A stretch of 62,204 nt of DNA from Pseudomonadota bacterium (GCA_021845865.1 JAJZVC010000014.1:1-62204), one strand, 5' to 3'; positions 21,920-31,377 are shown, counted from the first letter of the stretch. The notes: generated by a model from the sequence alone, not told the origin. Numbers and translations: made by a program.

Positions 21920-23640
21920 ACCACCTCCTTCACCAGCGGCGCCGTCTCCGGCGGGACGAAATAATTGTTCGGCGCATCCGGCGGCACGCCGAGCATGCGC
22001 AAAGCGCCGGCCATGACCTTGCTGAACACGGGCGCCGCCACCGTGCCGCCGTAGTACTCGCCGTCGCTGGGTTGGTCGATCATCACCGCCACGATCAGAC
22101 GGGGATTGCTGACCGGCGCCAGGCCGACGAACGAGGCCACGTAGAGGTTGGGAGCGTACTCCCCATTCACCAGTTTGTGCGCCGTTCCGGTCTTGCCCGC
22201 CACCCGGTAGCCGATGACCTGAGCCCGGGGCGCGGTCCCGCCGGACTGGGTGACCGTTTCCATCATTTTCAGCACTTCACGGGCCGTGTTCGGGGAGAAC
22301 ACCTGCACGCCAACGGCCGGTTCGTCCAGCTTGAGCAGGGACACCGGCTTCAATTCGCCATCGTCGGCAAACACGGTATAGGCCCTGGCCAACTGGAGCA
22401 GGCTTACCGACAAACCGTGGCCGAAGGCCATGGTGGCCTGCTCGATGGGCCGCCAGGTTTGATAGGGTCGCAGCCTGCCCGACACCTCGCCGGGATAGGT
22501 GCTGCGCGGCGGCGTGCCGATCCCCACGTTGTGCAGGGCTTTCCACATATAGCCGGGCTCGAGGGACAGGGCGATTTTGGCCGCGCCCACGTTGCTCGAT
22601 TTCTGGATCACCTGGCTCACCGTCAGCAAACCCTCCGGATGGGCATCGTGGATCGTCGCCGGACCGATGGTCATGCTCCCGGGCGCCGTCTGAATCTGCG
22701 TCTCGGGCTTGTATTTCCCCGACTCCAGGCCCGCGGCGATGGTGAAGGGCTTCATGGTCGAGCCGGGCTCGTAGAGGTCGGTAATGGCCCGGTTGCGCAT
22801 GGCCGCCGGGTTGAGCTTTTCACGGTTGTTGGGGTTGTAGGTGGGCTGGTTGGCCATGGCCAGCACCTCGCCGGTCTTGGCATCCAATACGACGATGGCC
22901 CCGGCCTTGGCCTTGTGCAACTCCACCGCCTGCGTCAATTCGCGGAAGGCGAGATACTGCAGGTTGCGGTCAATGGACAGGGCCAGGGGCTTCCCTTGCT
23001 GCGGTGCCCGGATGCTCTCCACGTCCTCGATGATATGCCCCAGGCGGTCCTTGATCACGCGCCGGCTGCCCGGCTTCCCGCCCAGCCAGTTCTGGTAGGC
23101 CAGTTCCATTCCTTCGCGGCCATTATCGTCCACGCCGGTAAAGCCCAGCACATGCGCCACCACCTCTCCCGCCGGATAGTAGCGGCGGTATTCGCGCTGC
23201 AGGAATATTCCCGGCACGCCGAGCTTCATCACCTGCTCAGCCTGATCCGGCGGCATTTGGCGCTTGATATAGACGAATTCCTTTTTGTTCTCATTCAGCT
23301 TCTTGCGCAACTCCTGAACGGGCACTTCGGTCAACCCCGCGAGGCGATTGATCTTGTCCGCCGAAATCTCCACGTCCGACGGGCTCGCCCATACCGATTC
23401 CACCGGCGTGCTGATCGCCAGGGGCTCGCCATTGCGATCGGTAATGATGCCGCGATGGGCGGTGATCTCGATCACCCGGCTGTAGCGCGCATCCCCCTTC
23501 TGGCGCAGGAAATCGTTGTGCAGCCCCTGCAAATAAAGGGAACGCGCCGCCAACGCCAGGAACCAAAACAACAACAGGCCCACAAGGAGCCTGGACCGCC
23601 AAAGCGGCATGCGGAGCGTTTGCGCGCGCGCCATGCTCAT
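21916..23640 (-). CDS. ftsI: Septal transpeptidase FtsI (penicillin-binding protein 3)
   Basis: A 574-aa class B PBP that cross-links septal peptidoglycan and pairs with FtsW. One membrane helix lies at about residues 17-36, then the pedestal domain with AHRGIITDRNGEPLAIS. The transpeptidase has the three active-site motifs: STMK (294-297), SSN (348-350) and KTGT (483-486). Its start overlaps the ftsL stop in ATGA. Confidence 0.97.
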   Translation of the reverse strand: MSMARAQTLRMPLWRSRLLVGLLLFWFLALAARSLYLQGLHNDFLRQKGDARYSRVIEITAHRGIITDRNGEPLAISTPVESVWASPSDVEISADKINRLAGLTEVPVQELRKKLNENKKEFVYIKRQMPPDQAEQVMKLGVPGIFLQREYRRYYPAGEVVAHVLGFTGVDDNGREGMELAYQNWLGGKPGSRRVIKDRLGHIIEDVESIRAPQQGKPLALSIDRNLQYLAFRELTQAVELHKAKAGAIVVLDAKTGEVLAMANQPTYNPNNREKLNPAAMRNRAITDLYEPGSTMKPFTIAAGLESGKYKPETQIQTAPGSMTIGPATIHDAHPEGLLTVSQVIQKSSNVGAAKIALSLEPGYMWKALHNVGIGTPPRSTYPGEVSGRLRPYQTWRPIEQATMAFGHGLSVSLLQLARAYTVFADDGELKPVSLLKLDEPAVGVQVFSPNTAREVLKMMETVTQSGGTAPRAQVIGYRVAGKTGTAHKLVNGEYAPNLYVASFVGLAPVSNPRLIVAVMIDQPSDGEYYGGTVAAPVFSKVMAGALRMLGVPPDAPNNYFVPPETAPLVKEVV

Positions 23641-23924
23641 GGCCCCGGCACCCCCGTCGTTGCCGCGGGCGGGACGATGCGGCTATGGGCGGCGTCCGGC
23701 ACCTGCATCTGCAGGTAGCCGGTGGCAATTTTCTCAATCCGCGAATGCATCGCCCAGGTACTCTGTTCCAACTGCAACTGCCCCCACTCCTCGTCGAGGC
23801 GCTTGGTTTCCGACTGCGTTTGCTGCAAATCCACGTACAATTTCCGCGCCTTGTGCTGGGACGTCACCACGCCCAGCGCGCACAGCACCAGCACCAAAGC
23901 CAGGACCAGATTCAGCTTTGCCAC
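23637..23924 (-). CDS. ftsL: Cell division protein FtsL
   Basis: A 95-aa bitopic protein with a membrane helix at about residues 3-21 ([19 protein letters not shown]) and a periplasmic leucine-zipper-like coiled coil ([29 protein letters not shown]). The C-terminus has the family's [15 protein letters not shown]. It forms the FtsQLB activator complex. The start lies 13 bp inside the end of rsmH. Confidence 0.93.
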   Translation of the reverse strand: MAKLNLVLALVLVLCALGVVTSQHKARKLYVDLQQTQSETKRLDEEWGQLQLEQSTWAMHSRIEKIATGYLQMQVPDAAHSRIVPPAATTGVPGP

Positions 23925-24856
23925 GCCGCCGCCGTCCTTTCAGCCACCCGAAGCACCGCGCTGCGGGCTCGGGGATTCGCTTTTACCTCCGCCTCGCCTG
24001 CGCGTACCGCCTTGCCCACGGCACGCAACTTGGGCTGAGGCAAATCCGCGTGCCGCACCGGCAGCTTGCTCGGCAATTTATCCGACTGCCCCGCCTCCCG
24101 GATGAAGCGCTTGACGATGCGGTCTTCCAGGGAGTGAAAACTGATTACCGCCAGCCGCCCTCCTTCGGCGAGCGCGGCGGCGGCCTGGGGAAGCACTAGC
24201 GACAACTCCTCAAGCTCCCCATTGAGGTAAATCCGTATAGCCTGGAATGTGCGCGTCGCCGGGTCCTGGTTTGGCTCACGCTTTTTGACGGCCTTTGCAA
24301 CGACCGCGGCAAGCCGCCGAGTTGTGACAATGGGCTCCCGCGATCTAGCCTCAACAATCGCTTTTGCAACCTGTTTAGCAAACCGTTCTTCCCCATAGAC
24401 CCTGATCACCTCTTCCAATTGTTCTTGTGACACACGGGCCAGCCACTCCGCCGCCGTTTCACCCGTCCCGGTATCCATCCGCATATCCAGCGGCCCCTCG
24501 AAACGGAAGCTGAAACCCCGCTCCGCCTCGTCCAACTGGGGAGACGACACCCCCAAATCCAACAACACCCCGTCCACCTTCTCCAACCCCATCTCTTCCA
24601 GCGCCCTGGACAGACCCGAGAAAGGGCCGTACACCAAGCGGAAGCGTCCGTCGTTGATCGCCGCGCCCGCCGCCACCGCCGCCGGGTCCCGATCGAACGC
24701 GATCAACCGCCCCCGCTCGCCCAGGCAATCCAGAATCGCCCGGCTGTGGCCGCCGCGCCCGAAGGTCCCGTCCACATACACGCCGTCTGGCCGCACCCGC
24801 AACGCCTCTACCGCCTCTCGCAACAAGACCGGCCGATGCGCCGACCCCGAACTCAC
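23912..24856 (-). CDS. rsmH: 16S rRNA m4C1402 methyltransferase RsmH
   Basis: A 314-aa SAM-dependent enzyme (formerly MraW). It carries [36 protein letters not shown] (SAM site), [31 protein letters not shown], and the C-terminal [15 protein letters not shown]. The start is GTG 24856-24854, overlapping the mraZ stop in GTGA. The central stretch, about 24220-24430, uses visibly more A/T-ending codons than the flanks. Confidence 0.96.
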   Translation of the reverse strand: MSSGSAHRPVLLREAVEALRVRPDGVYVDGTFGRGGHSRAILDCLGERGRLIAFDRDPAAVAAGAAINDGRFRLVYGPFSGLSRALEEMGLEKVDGVLLDLGVSSPQLDEAERGFSFRFEGPLDMRMDTGTGETAAEWLARVSQEQLEEVIRVYGEERFAKQVAKAIVEARSREPIVTTRRLAAVVAKAVKKREPNQDPATRTFQAIRIYLNGELEELSLVLPQAAAALAEGGRLAVISFHSLEDRIVKRFIREAGQSDKLPSKLPVRHADLPQPKLRAVGKAVRAGEAEVKANPRARSAVLRVAERTAAAWQS

Positions 24857-25299
24857 AACGAGAAACCCTCCAACTCCGGCGGCAGCCCGCCGCTTTGGAA
24901 CACCAGGGCCTCGTCGAGCTGGGCATTCCATTTCTCTTCGTCCCACAACTCGAATTTGCCGCCCTGCCCGACCAGCACCACGTTCTTTTCCAACCCAGCG
25001 AACTGGCGCAAGGGGGCCGACAGCAGGATGCGTCCCGCGCCGTCCATCTCCGTATCGCTGGCCATGCCGACCAGCAAGCGCTGCAGGGCACGGGATTGGG
25101 GATTGAAACTGGACAGGCTGTTGAGCTTCTTCTCGATGGGCTCCCAGTCGGGAAAGGGATAAATCAGGAGACATTTGCTGGGGTCAGCCGTGACAATCAG
25201 GCGGCCCTCGCTGCGCGACAATAGGACGTCACGGTACTTGGCCGGCATCGCCAGCCTTCCCTTGCTATCCAGATTGAGAGTCGCAACACCGCGAAACAT
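24853..25299 (-). CDS. mraZ: Transcriptional regulator MraZ
   Basis: A 148-aa protein with two SpoVT/AbrB-like half-domains ([24 protein letters not shown] and DAGRI-like [15 protein letters not shown]). MraZ represses its own dcw operon by binding tandem TGGG-type boxes; such boxes are present directly upstream (25331-25368). First gene of the cluster. Confidence 0.95.
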   Translation of the reverse strand: MFRGVATLNLDSKGRLAMPAKYRDVLLSRSEGRLIVTADPSKCLLIYPFPDWEPIEKKLNSLSSFNPQSRALQRLLVGMASDTEMDGAGRILLSAPLRQFAGLEKNVVLVGQGGKFELWDEEKWNAQLDEALVFQSGGLPPELEGFSL

Positions 25300-25330
25300 G
25301 ACACCCCTTTACGTTCAGCCTCGGAGGGGA

Positions 25331-25368
25331 TTCTCCACAATTCCCCACATTCCTCCACTATTTCCCAC
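25331..25368 (-). promoter_or_regulatory. Four tandem MraZ boxes
   Basis: On the minus strand four TGG-type units recur at exact 10-bp spacing: TGGGAAATAG, TGGAGGAATG, TGGGGAATTG, TGGAGAATCC. The first T is the last base of the -10 element, so bound MraZ would cover the transcription start. The arrangement matches the TGGGN repeat operator known for MraZ in E. coli. Confidence 0.85.
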
Positions 25369-25395
25369 TATAAGAAAAATTCACACCCCGGTCAA
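25367..25395 (-). promoter_or_regulatory. Sigma-70 promoter of the dcw cluster
   Basis: TTGACC (25395-25390), a 17-bp spacer and TATAGT (25372-25367) on the minus strand. Near-consensus, with optimal spacing, about 65 bp upstream of mraZ. No comparably strong promoter was seen within the continuous coding run to ftsQ. Confidence 0.8.
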
Positions 25396-25597
25396 GGGAA
25401 ATTTCACTGTTTTGCTTTACAGGACAATGACTTAGGAGACGTTGCTAAGGGAAATTTTTTATTATTAATAAATAAAGGGATACGGAATATTGTGCATGTA
25501 ACTTGTTAAGTGAGGCCCAACGCCAGGATGCGGCAACAGAAAAATATGACGATTGATTAGAAAAAACGAAGGGGCTTATACAGCGAGGAGGAAGGGG

Positions 25598-26111
25598 GAA
25601 GCTGGCCGATAAGCCGGGTTCTGTCGGGGACAGTCATTCATCTAGGCGGACGGTTGCCCGTACGCTCATGCGGCCTACCCGGAAGCAGCGCGAGCCACGC
25701 TATCGCTTCCCTATTTGGCCTTGCTCCGGATGGGGTTTAGCCTGCCGTCCGTGTTGCCACGAACGCGGTGAGCTCTTACCTGGCGGAGACTTTCGTCTCC
25801 ACCCGCCCTCCTTGCGGAGTGCGCGCCTTTTAGCGCCGGCGTACCCGACAGGCGGGCTAGCCTTTACTGAAAGGCGCTAGCGCGCCTTTTCACCCTTACC
25901 TGTGCCTTGCCGAAGGGCGGGCAAGCCACGCTCCTCCAAGGGGACCTTGCCGCCCTGCGGCGGCGAAGCCCCTGCATAGGCCATCGGCGGTATGTTTTCT
26001 GTGCCACTTTCCATCGCCTCGCGGCGTCCGGCCGTTAGCCGGCATCCTGCTCTGCGGAGCCCGGACTTTCCTCTGCGCGGTTACCCGCGCAGCGACTGCC
26101 TGGCCAGCTTC
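25598..26111 (-). ncRNA. rnpB: RNase P RNA, class A (M1-like), enlarged
   Basis: The catalytic RNA that trims tRNA 5' leaders. Conserved blocks on the minus strand are AGGAAAGTCCGGGCTCC near the 5' end, CACAGGTAAGGGTGAAA in the middle, GGAGCAAGGCCAAATAGGG, and GACAGAACCCGGCTTATCG at the 3' end. Helix P1 closes perfectly between GAAGCTGGCC (5') and GGCCAGCTTC (3'), which sets the ends. The molecule is about 514 nt, against 377 in E. coli; the extra length lies in the region corresponding to P12 and P13. All universal core blocks I can check are present. Confidence 0.95.
25821..25890. repeat. 59-bp insertion bounded by 11-bp direct repeats within rnpB
   Basis: GCGCGCCTTTT occurs at 25821-25831 and 25880-25890. 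The stretch between holds hairpins GCCTTT/AAAGGC and CCCG/CGGG. It lies in the variable P13 part of the RNA, so the catalytic core is untouched. Confidence 0.7.
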
Positions 26112-26118
26112 ACCCTGC

Positions 26119-26124
26119 ATTGTA
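26119..26124 (-). promoter_or_regulatory. -10 element of rnpB
   Basis: TACAAT on the minus strand ends seven bases before the P1 5' base at about 26111, a correct distance for a transcription start there. A clear -35 is not visible. Confidence 0.5.
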
Positions 26125-26216
26125 CCCTTCCCGGCCTCAAAGTTCCCCTTTGGCAACACCCAAGGGAAATGCTAGCCTTATAACTAAGTATTTCTGTCAG
26201 GATTTAAGGGATTCCC

Positions 26217-27305
26217 ATGACCCCACTCCGCGAACTACGCGCCGCCGTCCAGCGCAACTGCCTCATCGCCGACGCCCGCCACGCCCGCAACTACACCATG
26301 TGCACCTACCTGCTGAAAATGCGGGAATACTATCGATGGGAAAAAGGCTACCGCTTCGCCGACAGCCTACCCAAAGACGACCTCGGCAACTGGCTCTCCG
26401 AGCGGGAGCGGCTATGGGAAACCCTGGAAGACGAGCCCTTCGCCCCCCTTCCGGTCAACGGCGCGGAGTTCGCCCCCTTCGACAGCGAGACCATCAACAG
26501 CACTCTCGCGCCTCTCGGGCTGGTTTACAGCGGGGGGTATGGCGGCCACGCCACCCCCCATTTCTTTCTGGGCGAGCTACTGCGAGCCGAAGACCGCGAA
26601 GGCTTCTCCATCCTGGTAGCCGGCGGCGAACAGGCCCGCGACCTGGCCGCCCCACCCGCCATGAGCCAAGGAAAAACCATTTACGTGCGGCGGGAGTCTT
26701 TGCGCCGCCTGCTCTGGGAACGCATCGAGGAATGGCGCTGGCGCAAGATCGACGGCCCGATGCAGCGGGCCCTCGACCATTTCGGCTTCGACGTCGACCC
26801 TGACGGCGCGTTGGAAGCCATGACGGATTGCGAACTGGAGGCCGCCATCCTCCACGAAATCGGCGAATGCCGAGCCGGCGAATTACTGGGCGAGGATTGG
26901 AACGAGATGCTGCTAACCCTTTCCGCCTCCCCGGCGGAGTTGGTTGCCCGCGCCGTCCGCGATCATCTCGCCGACAGCCTGTGCGCGCTCCCCACGCTCA
27001 TGGCGCGAAACAGCACTCCCTCTCTGCATTTTTATTTCGCCAACTACCGGGGAATGCGAAGAGAACTTTATCCTGAGTTGCTGAGCGCCTACCAGCACTG
27101 GACTGAAGACGGCAACGAGCGCCTGCTGCAGGACACCATCCTGAACGGGCGCGGCCGCTGGCAGGCCACCGCCGAGGAACTCCTCCGCCTCTACCGAAAC
27201 CACGGTCCGGATGCCGCCGCGCCGATCAGCGAGCTATTGAAGAAAAAGGGGCCTCCCAAAGAAGCCCCCGAGCAGCCCTGCCAGTGCGCGGCAAAACCCG
27301 CCTAG
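26217..27305 (+). CDS. Conserved hypothetical protein
   Basis: A 362-aa soluble protein of unknown function. It begins [45 protein letters not shown] and resembles an uncharacterised family of proteobacterial proteins (possibly the one labelled Sfum_1244), a recollection I cannot check here. Features are many paired charged residues, the segment [18 protein letters not shown] near residue 105, and a Pro/Lys/Cys-rich tail (PCQCAAKPA). No signal peptide or membrane helix. An AAGGG ribosome site lies six bases before the ATG. It is convergent with pyrC, overlapping by 4 bp. Confidence 0.8.
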   Translation: MTPLRELRAAVQRNCLIADARHARNYTMCTYLLKMREYYRWEKGYRFADSLPKDDLGNWLSERERLWETLEDEPFAPLPVNGAEFAPFDSETINSTLAPLGLVYSGGYGGHATPHFFLGELLRAEDREGFSILVAGGEQARDLAAPPAMSQGKTIYVRRESLRRLLWERIEEWRWRKIDGPMQRALDHFGFDVDPDGALEAMTDCELEAAILHEIGECRAGELLGEDWNEMLLTLSASPAELVARAVRDHLADSLCALPTLMARNSTPSLHFYFANYRGMRRELYPELLSAYQHWTEDGNERLLQDTILNGRGRWQATAEELLRLYRNHGPDAAAPISELLKKKGPPKEAPEQPCQCAAKPA

Positions 27306-28339
27306 CCGAGCAGGCGCCAGCCCACCTCTCCCCCCCCTCGCAAAGGAACGAGCGTTTCGTTGCCGAACGACATCTCCGCCGGGGGCTGCCAAGCCGCCTT
27401 CTCCAGAGTAATCGTCCCTAGGTTTCGAGGAAGGCCGTAGAAATCGGGGCCGTGAAAGCTGGCAAAAGCCTCCAGCCGGTCCAATGCCCCGGCCTGCTCG
27501 AAAGCCTCGGCATATAACTCGATCGCGGCGTGGGCGGTATAAATCCCCGCGCACCCGCAGGCACATTCCTTTGCCCCCTTGGCATGGGGCGCGCTGTCGG
27601 TACCGAGAAAAAATTTCGGATTGCCGCCAGTGGCCGCCTCGACCAAGGCCAGCCGGTGCATTTCCCGCTTCAGGACAGGCAAGCAGTAGTAGTGGGGCCG
27701 AATCCCGCCCCTGAACAAGGCATTACGGTTATACAGCAGATGATGGACCGTGATCGTCCCCCCCACCCGGGCAGACGCTTCCTTGACGAAATCCACCCCA
27801 TCCTTGGTGGTGATATGTTCCAGCACCACCTTGAGCCCGGGAAAATCCCGCGCCAGCGGTTGCAGTACACGGTCAATGAAGACCTTCTCCCGGTCAAAGA
27901 CATCCACTTCGCTGTCCGTCACCTCGCCGTGCACCAACAAAGGCACCCCCTGTTTTTCCATCTCCTCCAGAGCCCGGCGGCATTTCGCCAACTCCGTGAC
28001 CCCGGAATCGGAATTGGTCGTCGCCCCCGCCGGATAAAGTTTTACAGCATGCACAAAGCCGCTCGTTTTGGCTCGAACGATTTCCTCGGCCGGAGTATTG
28101 TCGGTCAAATAGAGGGTCATCAACGGCACGAAGCCACTCCCTGCCGGCAAGGCAGCCCGAATGCGCTCGCGGTACGCGGCAGCGGCCTCGACGGTGGTCA
28201 CCGGCGGGCGCAGGTTGGGCATGACGATGGCCCGGCCGAATCGCCGAGCGGTGTCCGGCAGCACCGCTGCCATGTGCACGCCATCGCGCAGGTGTAAATG
28301 CCAGTCGTCGGGCAGAGTCAGCGTCAGTCGTTCGGTCAC
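27302..28339 (-). CDS. pyrC: Dihydroorotase
   Basis: A 345-aa zinc enzyme of pyrimidine synthesis converting carbamoyl-aspartate to dihydroorotate. The binuclear metal motif [10 protein letters not shown] is at the N-terminus; VKLYPAG holds the carboxylated Lys; [14 protein letters not shown] and LGTDSAPH supply the remaining His and Asp ligands. I chose GTG 28339-28337 as start because it gives the family N-terminus and has GAAAGG upstream; the frame is open further up but not family-like. Length matches E. coli PyrC (348 aa). Confidence 0.96.
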   Translation of the reverse strand: MTERLTLTLPDDWHLHLRDGVHMAAVLPDTARRFGRAIVMPNLRPPVTTVEAAAAYRERIRAALPAGSGFVPLMTLYLTDNTPAEEIVRAKTSGFVHAVKLYPAGATTNSDSGVTELAKCRRALEEMEKQGVPLLVHGEVTDSEVDVFDREKVFIDRVLQPLARDFPGLKVVLEHITTKDGVDFVKEASARVGGTITVHHLLYNRNALFRGGIRPHYYCLPVLKREMHRLALVEAATGGNPKFFLGTDSAPHAKGAKECACGCAGIYTAHAAIELYAEAFEQAGALDRLEAFASFHGPDFYGLPRNLGTITLEKAAWQPPAEMSFGNETLVPLRGGGEVGWRLLG

Positions 28340-28389
28340 GGTAAGCCTTTCAGAAGAATGCACGTATTTTAGCGGGGCGGGGAAGGGAA

Positions 28390-28581
28390 TCATTTGCCCA
28401 GCGGCTCGGCCTGCTTCGGCGAAAAGAATTGGCAAGGCCCCTCGCTGGCCTGCCGCACCTCCATCAACGGCATGATGCGCGCCTTGAACTGCATGGCGCG
28501 GCAACCATAGGGAAACCAGCTGTCCCAGGTAATGTAATAGTGCCGACACTGCAAACAGCTTTGCCTAGACGGAGTCTCCAT
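28390..28581 (-). CDS. Small four-cysteine protein upstream of pyrC
   Basis: A 63-aa protein with Cys at 9, 12, 27 and 50 and the motif [19 protein letters not shown]. Homologues that I recall in betaproteobacteria are small, next to pyrC, and sometimes mislabelled as uracil-DNA glycosylase. The four Cys suggest a zinc site. It is 50 bp upstream of pyrC on the same strand, so probably co-transcribed. No function can be assigned. Confidence 0.75.
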   Translation of the reverse strand: METPSRQSCLQCRHYYITWDSWFPYGCRAMQFKARIMPLMEVRQASEGPCQFFSPKQAEPLGK

Positions 28582-28610
28582 GGATAAATTTTACCGGCTT
28601 TCCATGCCGT

Positions 28611-29039
28611 TCAGGCGTCGAAGTCAATTTTCCGCCTTTCTTCGTGGGAAAGCTTCTCGTATTCCGCCATTTCCCGGGTATGGGAGGATGCCTCCCCGCT
28701 CAGGTCTGTGGGAACCACATTCTCCTCACGCTCCACCTCCATCAGGGCAGTCAATGTATTCCACGTCATCCCCCCCTCTTCAAGCATGCCGAGCAAATCG
28801 TTCGCCTCTTGCACGCTCAGCATTACCCTGCGCCCGGATGACTCGATAAAAATATTGCAACCATGAGGTTCCGTATCGTAGCGACCATGCAGGATTGCAA
28901 GCCTGTCCTCCGCAGCGAGGAGCGCGTTGTGCAAACCCAACCGGCTAGGAGGATGACTGGAATGGTCAACCCAGCCGCCCGCGGCACTTCGACTAGCCAA
29001 GGGAGGAGTGGAAACCCAATATCTGACGATGATCTGCAT
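28611..29039 (-). CDS. Hypothetical protein
   Basis: A 142-aa reading frame without a recognised domain. The middle (GCNIFIESSGRRVMLSVQEANDLLGMLEEGG) looks protein-like and the C-terminus is charged (MAEYEKLSHEERRKIDFDA). Base composition is more A/T-rich than pyrC next door. The ribosome site is weak. It may be shorter, starting at an internal ATG or GTG near the IFIESS segment. Confidence 0.45.
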   Translation of the reverse strand: MQIIVRYWVSTPPLASRSAAGGWVDHSSHPPSRLGLHNALLAAEDRLAILHGRYDTEPHGCNIFIESSGRRVMLSVQEANDLLGMLEEGGMTWNTLTALMEVEREENVVPTDLSGEASSHTREMAEYEKLSHEERRKIDFDA

Positions 29040-29162
29040 GACAGGACCCTAGCACTCGCTCCCAGTATAGAGCAAGGCAAGCCTTGAACTTTCATGCCCA
29101 AGGTCTAGGATGAACTCAGGGAGGCAAAGTTCTACTTCACTTTTCGGCCACGATAGTGGACC

Positions 29163-29492
29163 ATGAAGCGAAGACGCATCCCCCAAAACCTTGCCAACTC
29201 GCGAGGAAGCCTTGCCGGAAGCTCGACCAACGGCATGGGCGAAACGGGAGAGACCGCCGAAAGCCGTCTCTCCCGTGTTTATTCCCTCCTTACTCAATTC
29301 ATGGACAACCATTTCCAGGACGAAGAAAAAAGGCGACGGTTCGAGACCCTTTTTCCAGACCCCCGCCTCTATGCAAACCAGACCGCCTATAACAACGCCT
29401 GTCGCGCGCACTATCGCAAATTCGGCGTCCCATTTGATATGGATGCCACTTATCGGGCTTACGCCCTCTGGCTTGACGCGCGCCATTCCTGA
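29163..29492 (+). CDS. Hypothetical protein
   Basis: A 109-aa frame. Its C-terminal half (LLTQFMDNHFQDEEKRRRFETLFPDPRLYANQTAYNNACRAHYRKFGVPFDMDATYRAYALWLDARHS taken as a whole) has normal amino-acid composition and aromatic spacing; the first 35 residues are basic and low in complexity. An overlapping minus-strand frame (29049-29486) is less convincing. It is the last gene before the transposon. Confidence 0.45.
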   Translation: MKRRRIPQNLANSRGSLAGSSTNGMGETGETAESRLSRVYSLLTQFMDNHFQDEEKRRRFETLFPDPRLYANQTAYNNACRAHYRKFGVPFDMDATYRAYALWLDARHS

Positions 29493-29728
29493 AAACAGAG
29501 GCGCCTTCCCGCAGGGCCTGCCACCTTCAGCCCCACAGCGTGTGGCTCAAGCGTTTTTTCAGCCCTAAAATAAATTCCCTTGTTTCTCAATGCGAATCAG
29601 ATTTGATCAATGGCATGCGCATGATGGTTATGCACAAGTCTTAAAGCATCCATCAACAAACCCATGGAAGTCATTGATGATTCGTTGTCGCATATAAGAC
29701 ATTGTTAATTTATAGATTTTTTGTGGCT

Positions 29729-29736
29729 ATTTTTTG
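29729..29736. repeat. Left target-site duplication ATTTTTTG
   Basis: The eight bases ATTTTTTG sit directly before the left inverted repeat and recur exactly after the right one at 38483-38490. Eight bases is the usual ISL3-family duplication. Confidence 0.92.
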
Positions 29737-29890
29737 GGGTATCCGGAATCCACTGTTGAAATCCACCTCTAGCTTATAGCAATACCACGTGCCTAACTCG
29801 GAATTGACTGTGGAAGTCGAGGGCAGTACCATCATCCCGTAAATTGGAATGGGGTGTGGAAAATGCTCGATTTAGTGGAAGTTGTAGCTA
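29737..29890. repeat. Left terminal inverted repeat and subterminal repeats
   Basis: The terminus GGGTATCCGGAATCCACTG matches the right end at GGGTATCCGGAAT and in part beyond. Inside it, related motifs recur: CTGTTGAAATC (about 29752), CTGTGGAAGTC (about 29808), GTGTGGAAAATG (about 29856), AGTGGAAGTTG (about 29875). The shared core is TGTKGAA. These are candidate transposase-binding sites. The rest of 29493-29959 holds no convincing gene. Confidence 0.7.
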
Positions 29891-29959
29891 GGCAACTGCT
29901 CGTTGTACCCAAGAAGCTATCTCGTTGGGGTGCTCGCAACAAGACATTGCGTGCAAACA

Positions 29960-31321
29960 ATGCCTGATCTCCTCAATCTCCCCAACCTGCTGACACTCAA
30001 TGCACAGGACCGCGGCGACTATTACCAGGTCGCGGCGGAAGGCTGTGTGCTTCCCACTGCTTGCCCCATCTGCGCAAACGCTCTTTACCGCCACGGAAGC
30101 CAGCCACAGGCCTACATGGACACCCCCATGCACGGCAAGCGAGTGTTGATTGAAATTGATCGCAAGCGTTATAGGTGCAAGGCATGTGGCAAGACCCTAT
30201 TTGAACCGCTGCCAGCCATGGATAGCAAGCGGCTGGCGACCATCCGCCTTGTTCAACACATCGAGCGCCACTGCTTGCGCAAAACCTTCGCGGAGCTATC
30301 CCGTGAAGTAGGAGTGGACGACAAGACCATTCGGCATATCTTCGATGATTATGTCGCTCACTTGAAGGAAACAGTTCATTACGAAACGCCACAGGTACTG
30401 GGAATCGATGAACTGAAAATCGTCGGTCAATACCGGGCCATGCTAACCAACATTGAAACGCTGGGTCTGTTCGATATGCTGCCTACTCGGAATAAGGCCG
30501 ACTTGATCGCCTATTTCAAGAAGTTGCCAGACAAGGACAACGTGAAAATCTTGACGATGGATATGTGGAGCGTCTACCGCCAGGTTGCCCACGACCAGTT
30601 TCCAGGGCGCATGATTGTGGCAGATAGATTTCACGTGGTTCGCATGGCAAACGACAGCATTGAGCGCGTCAGGAAGGAGATTCGAAAGGGGTTGGCAACC
30701 AAGGATAGGCTCAAGCTCAAAGACGACCGTTTTGTGCTGCTAAGCCGAAAGCACAACCTGAGTGCCCAGGGTTTGGAAAAGCTGGAGATGTGGACGGAGA
30801 TGTTTCCTGCTTTGGGTGCTGCTTATGCTGCCAAAGAGGCGTTCCATAACATCTACGAACACGGTAGCAGGGTTGACGCCCAAAAGGCGGCTGAAGAGTG
30901 GGAGGCCTGCATCGACCCCGCAGTGGACTGGGCATTCAGGGAGACCAAAGGTGCTTTGCGGAGCTGGTGGACCGAGATATTCAATTACTACGATTATCCG
31001 ACGTCCAATGCGTACACTGAGAGTATCAACAACATGGCGAAAGGAATGAACAGGATGGGGCGAGGTTACAGTTTTGATGTGATACGTGCTCGGCTCCTCT
31101 ATGACGATGAGGCCAGAAAAGACAATCGAACCACGATCCGGAAGAAAGTGAGAAAGGCTGTGGAACCGCCCATGACATTTGGCAAGTTCATGGGCAAGGC
31201 AATGGGCAAGGCAATGGGTTCGAGCCTTGCTTATGAGACGATCGTTGAAGAGACCGTAGTCGAATATGGTCCTTATATTCCGACGTTGGTTAGAAAACTT
31301 GAGGCGGGCGATTTTGACTGA
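29960..31321 (+). CDS. tnpA: ISL3-family transposase
   Basis: A 453-aa DDE transposase. The start is ATG 29960 (MPDLLNLPNLLTL), which gives the family N-terminus; 19 more in-frame codons upstream are less likely. The N-terminal zinc-binding part has Cys 35/38 and 73/76 (CPIC and CKAC), then a helix-turn-helix (FAELSREVGVDDKTIRHIF). Catalytic residues are Asp150 in VLGIDELKI, Asp201 in ILTMDMWSVYR and Glu in NAYTESINNMAKGMNRMGRGY. The frame is intact. Near the C-terminus a 12-bp tandem repeat encodes GKAMGKAMG. Confidence 0.95.
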   Translation: MPDLLNLPNLLTLNAQDRGDYYQVAAEGCVLPTACPICANALYRHGSQPQAYMDTPMHGKRVLIEIDRKRYRCKACGKTLFEPLPAMDSKRLATIRLVQHIERHCLRKTFAELSREVGVDDKTIRHIFDDYVAHLKETVHYETPQVLGIDELKIVGQYRAMLTNIETLGLFDMLPTRNKADLIAYFKKLPDKDNVKILTMDMWSVYRQVAHDQFPGRMIVADRFHVVRMANDSIERVRKEIRKGLATKDRLKLKDDRFVLLSRKHNLSAQGLEKLEMWTEMFPALGAAYAAKEAFHNIYEHGSRVDAQKAAEEWEACIDPAVDWAFRETKGALRSWWTEIFNYYDYPTSNAYTESINNMAKGMNRMGRGYSFDVIRARLLYDDEARKDNRTTIRKKVRKAVEPPMTFGKFMGKAMGKAMGSSLAYETIVEETVVEYGPYIPTLVRKLEAGDFD

Positions 31322-31377
31322 GTTTTGCCGAAGCATGTAGCACAGGCGAAGCCATCGTTGCTATGCCTGAGTTCGCA

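Noticed and set aside
25598-26111. Protein-coding frames within rnpB
   Set aside because: Conserved RNase P RNA blocks and P1 pairing explain the region; the frames are short and lack starts with ribosome sites.
29049-29486. 145-codon minus-strand frame opposite the small gene at 29163
   Set aside because: Composition is less protein-like than the plus-strand frame and it has no ribosome site; it remains a weak alternative.
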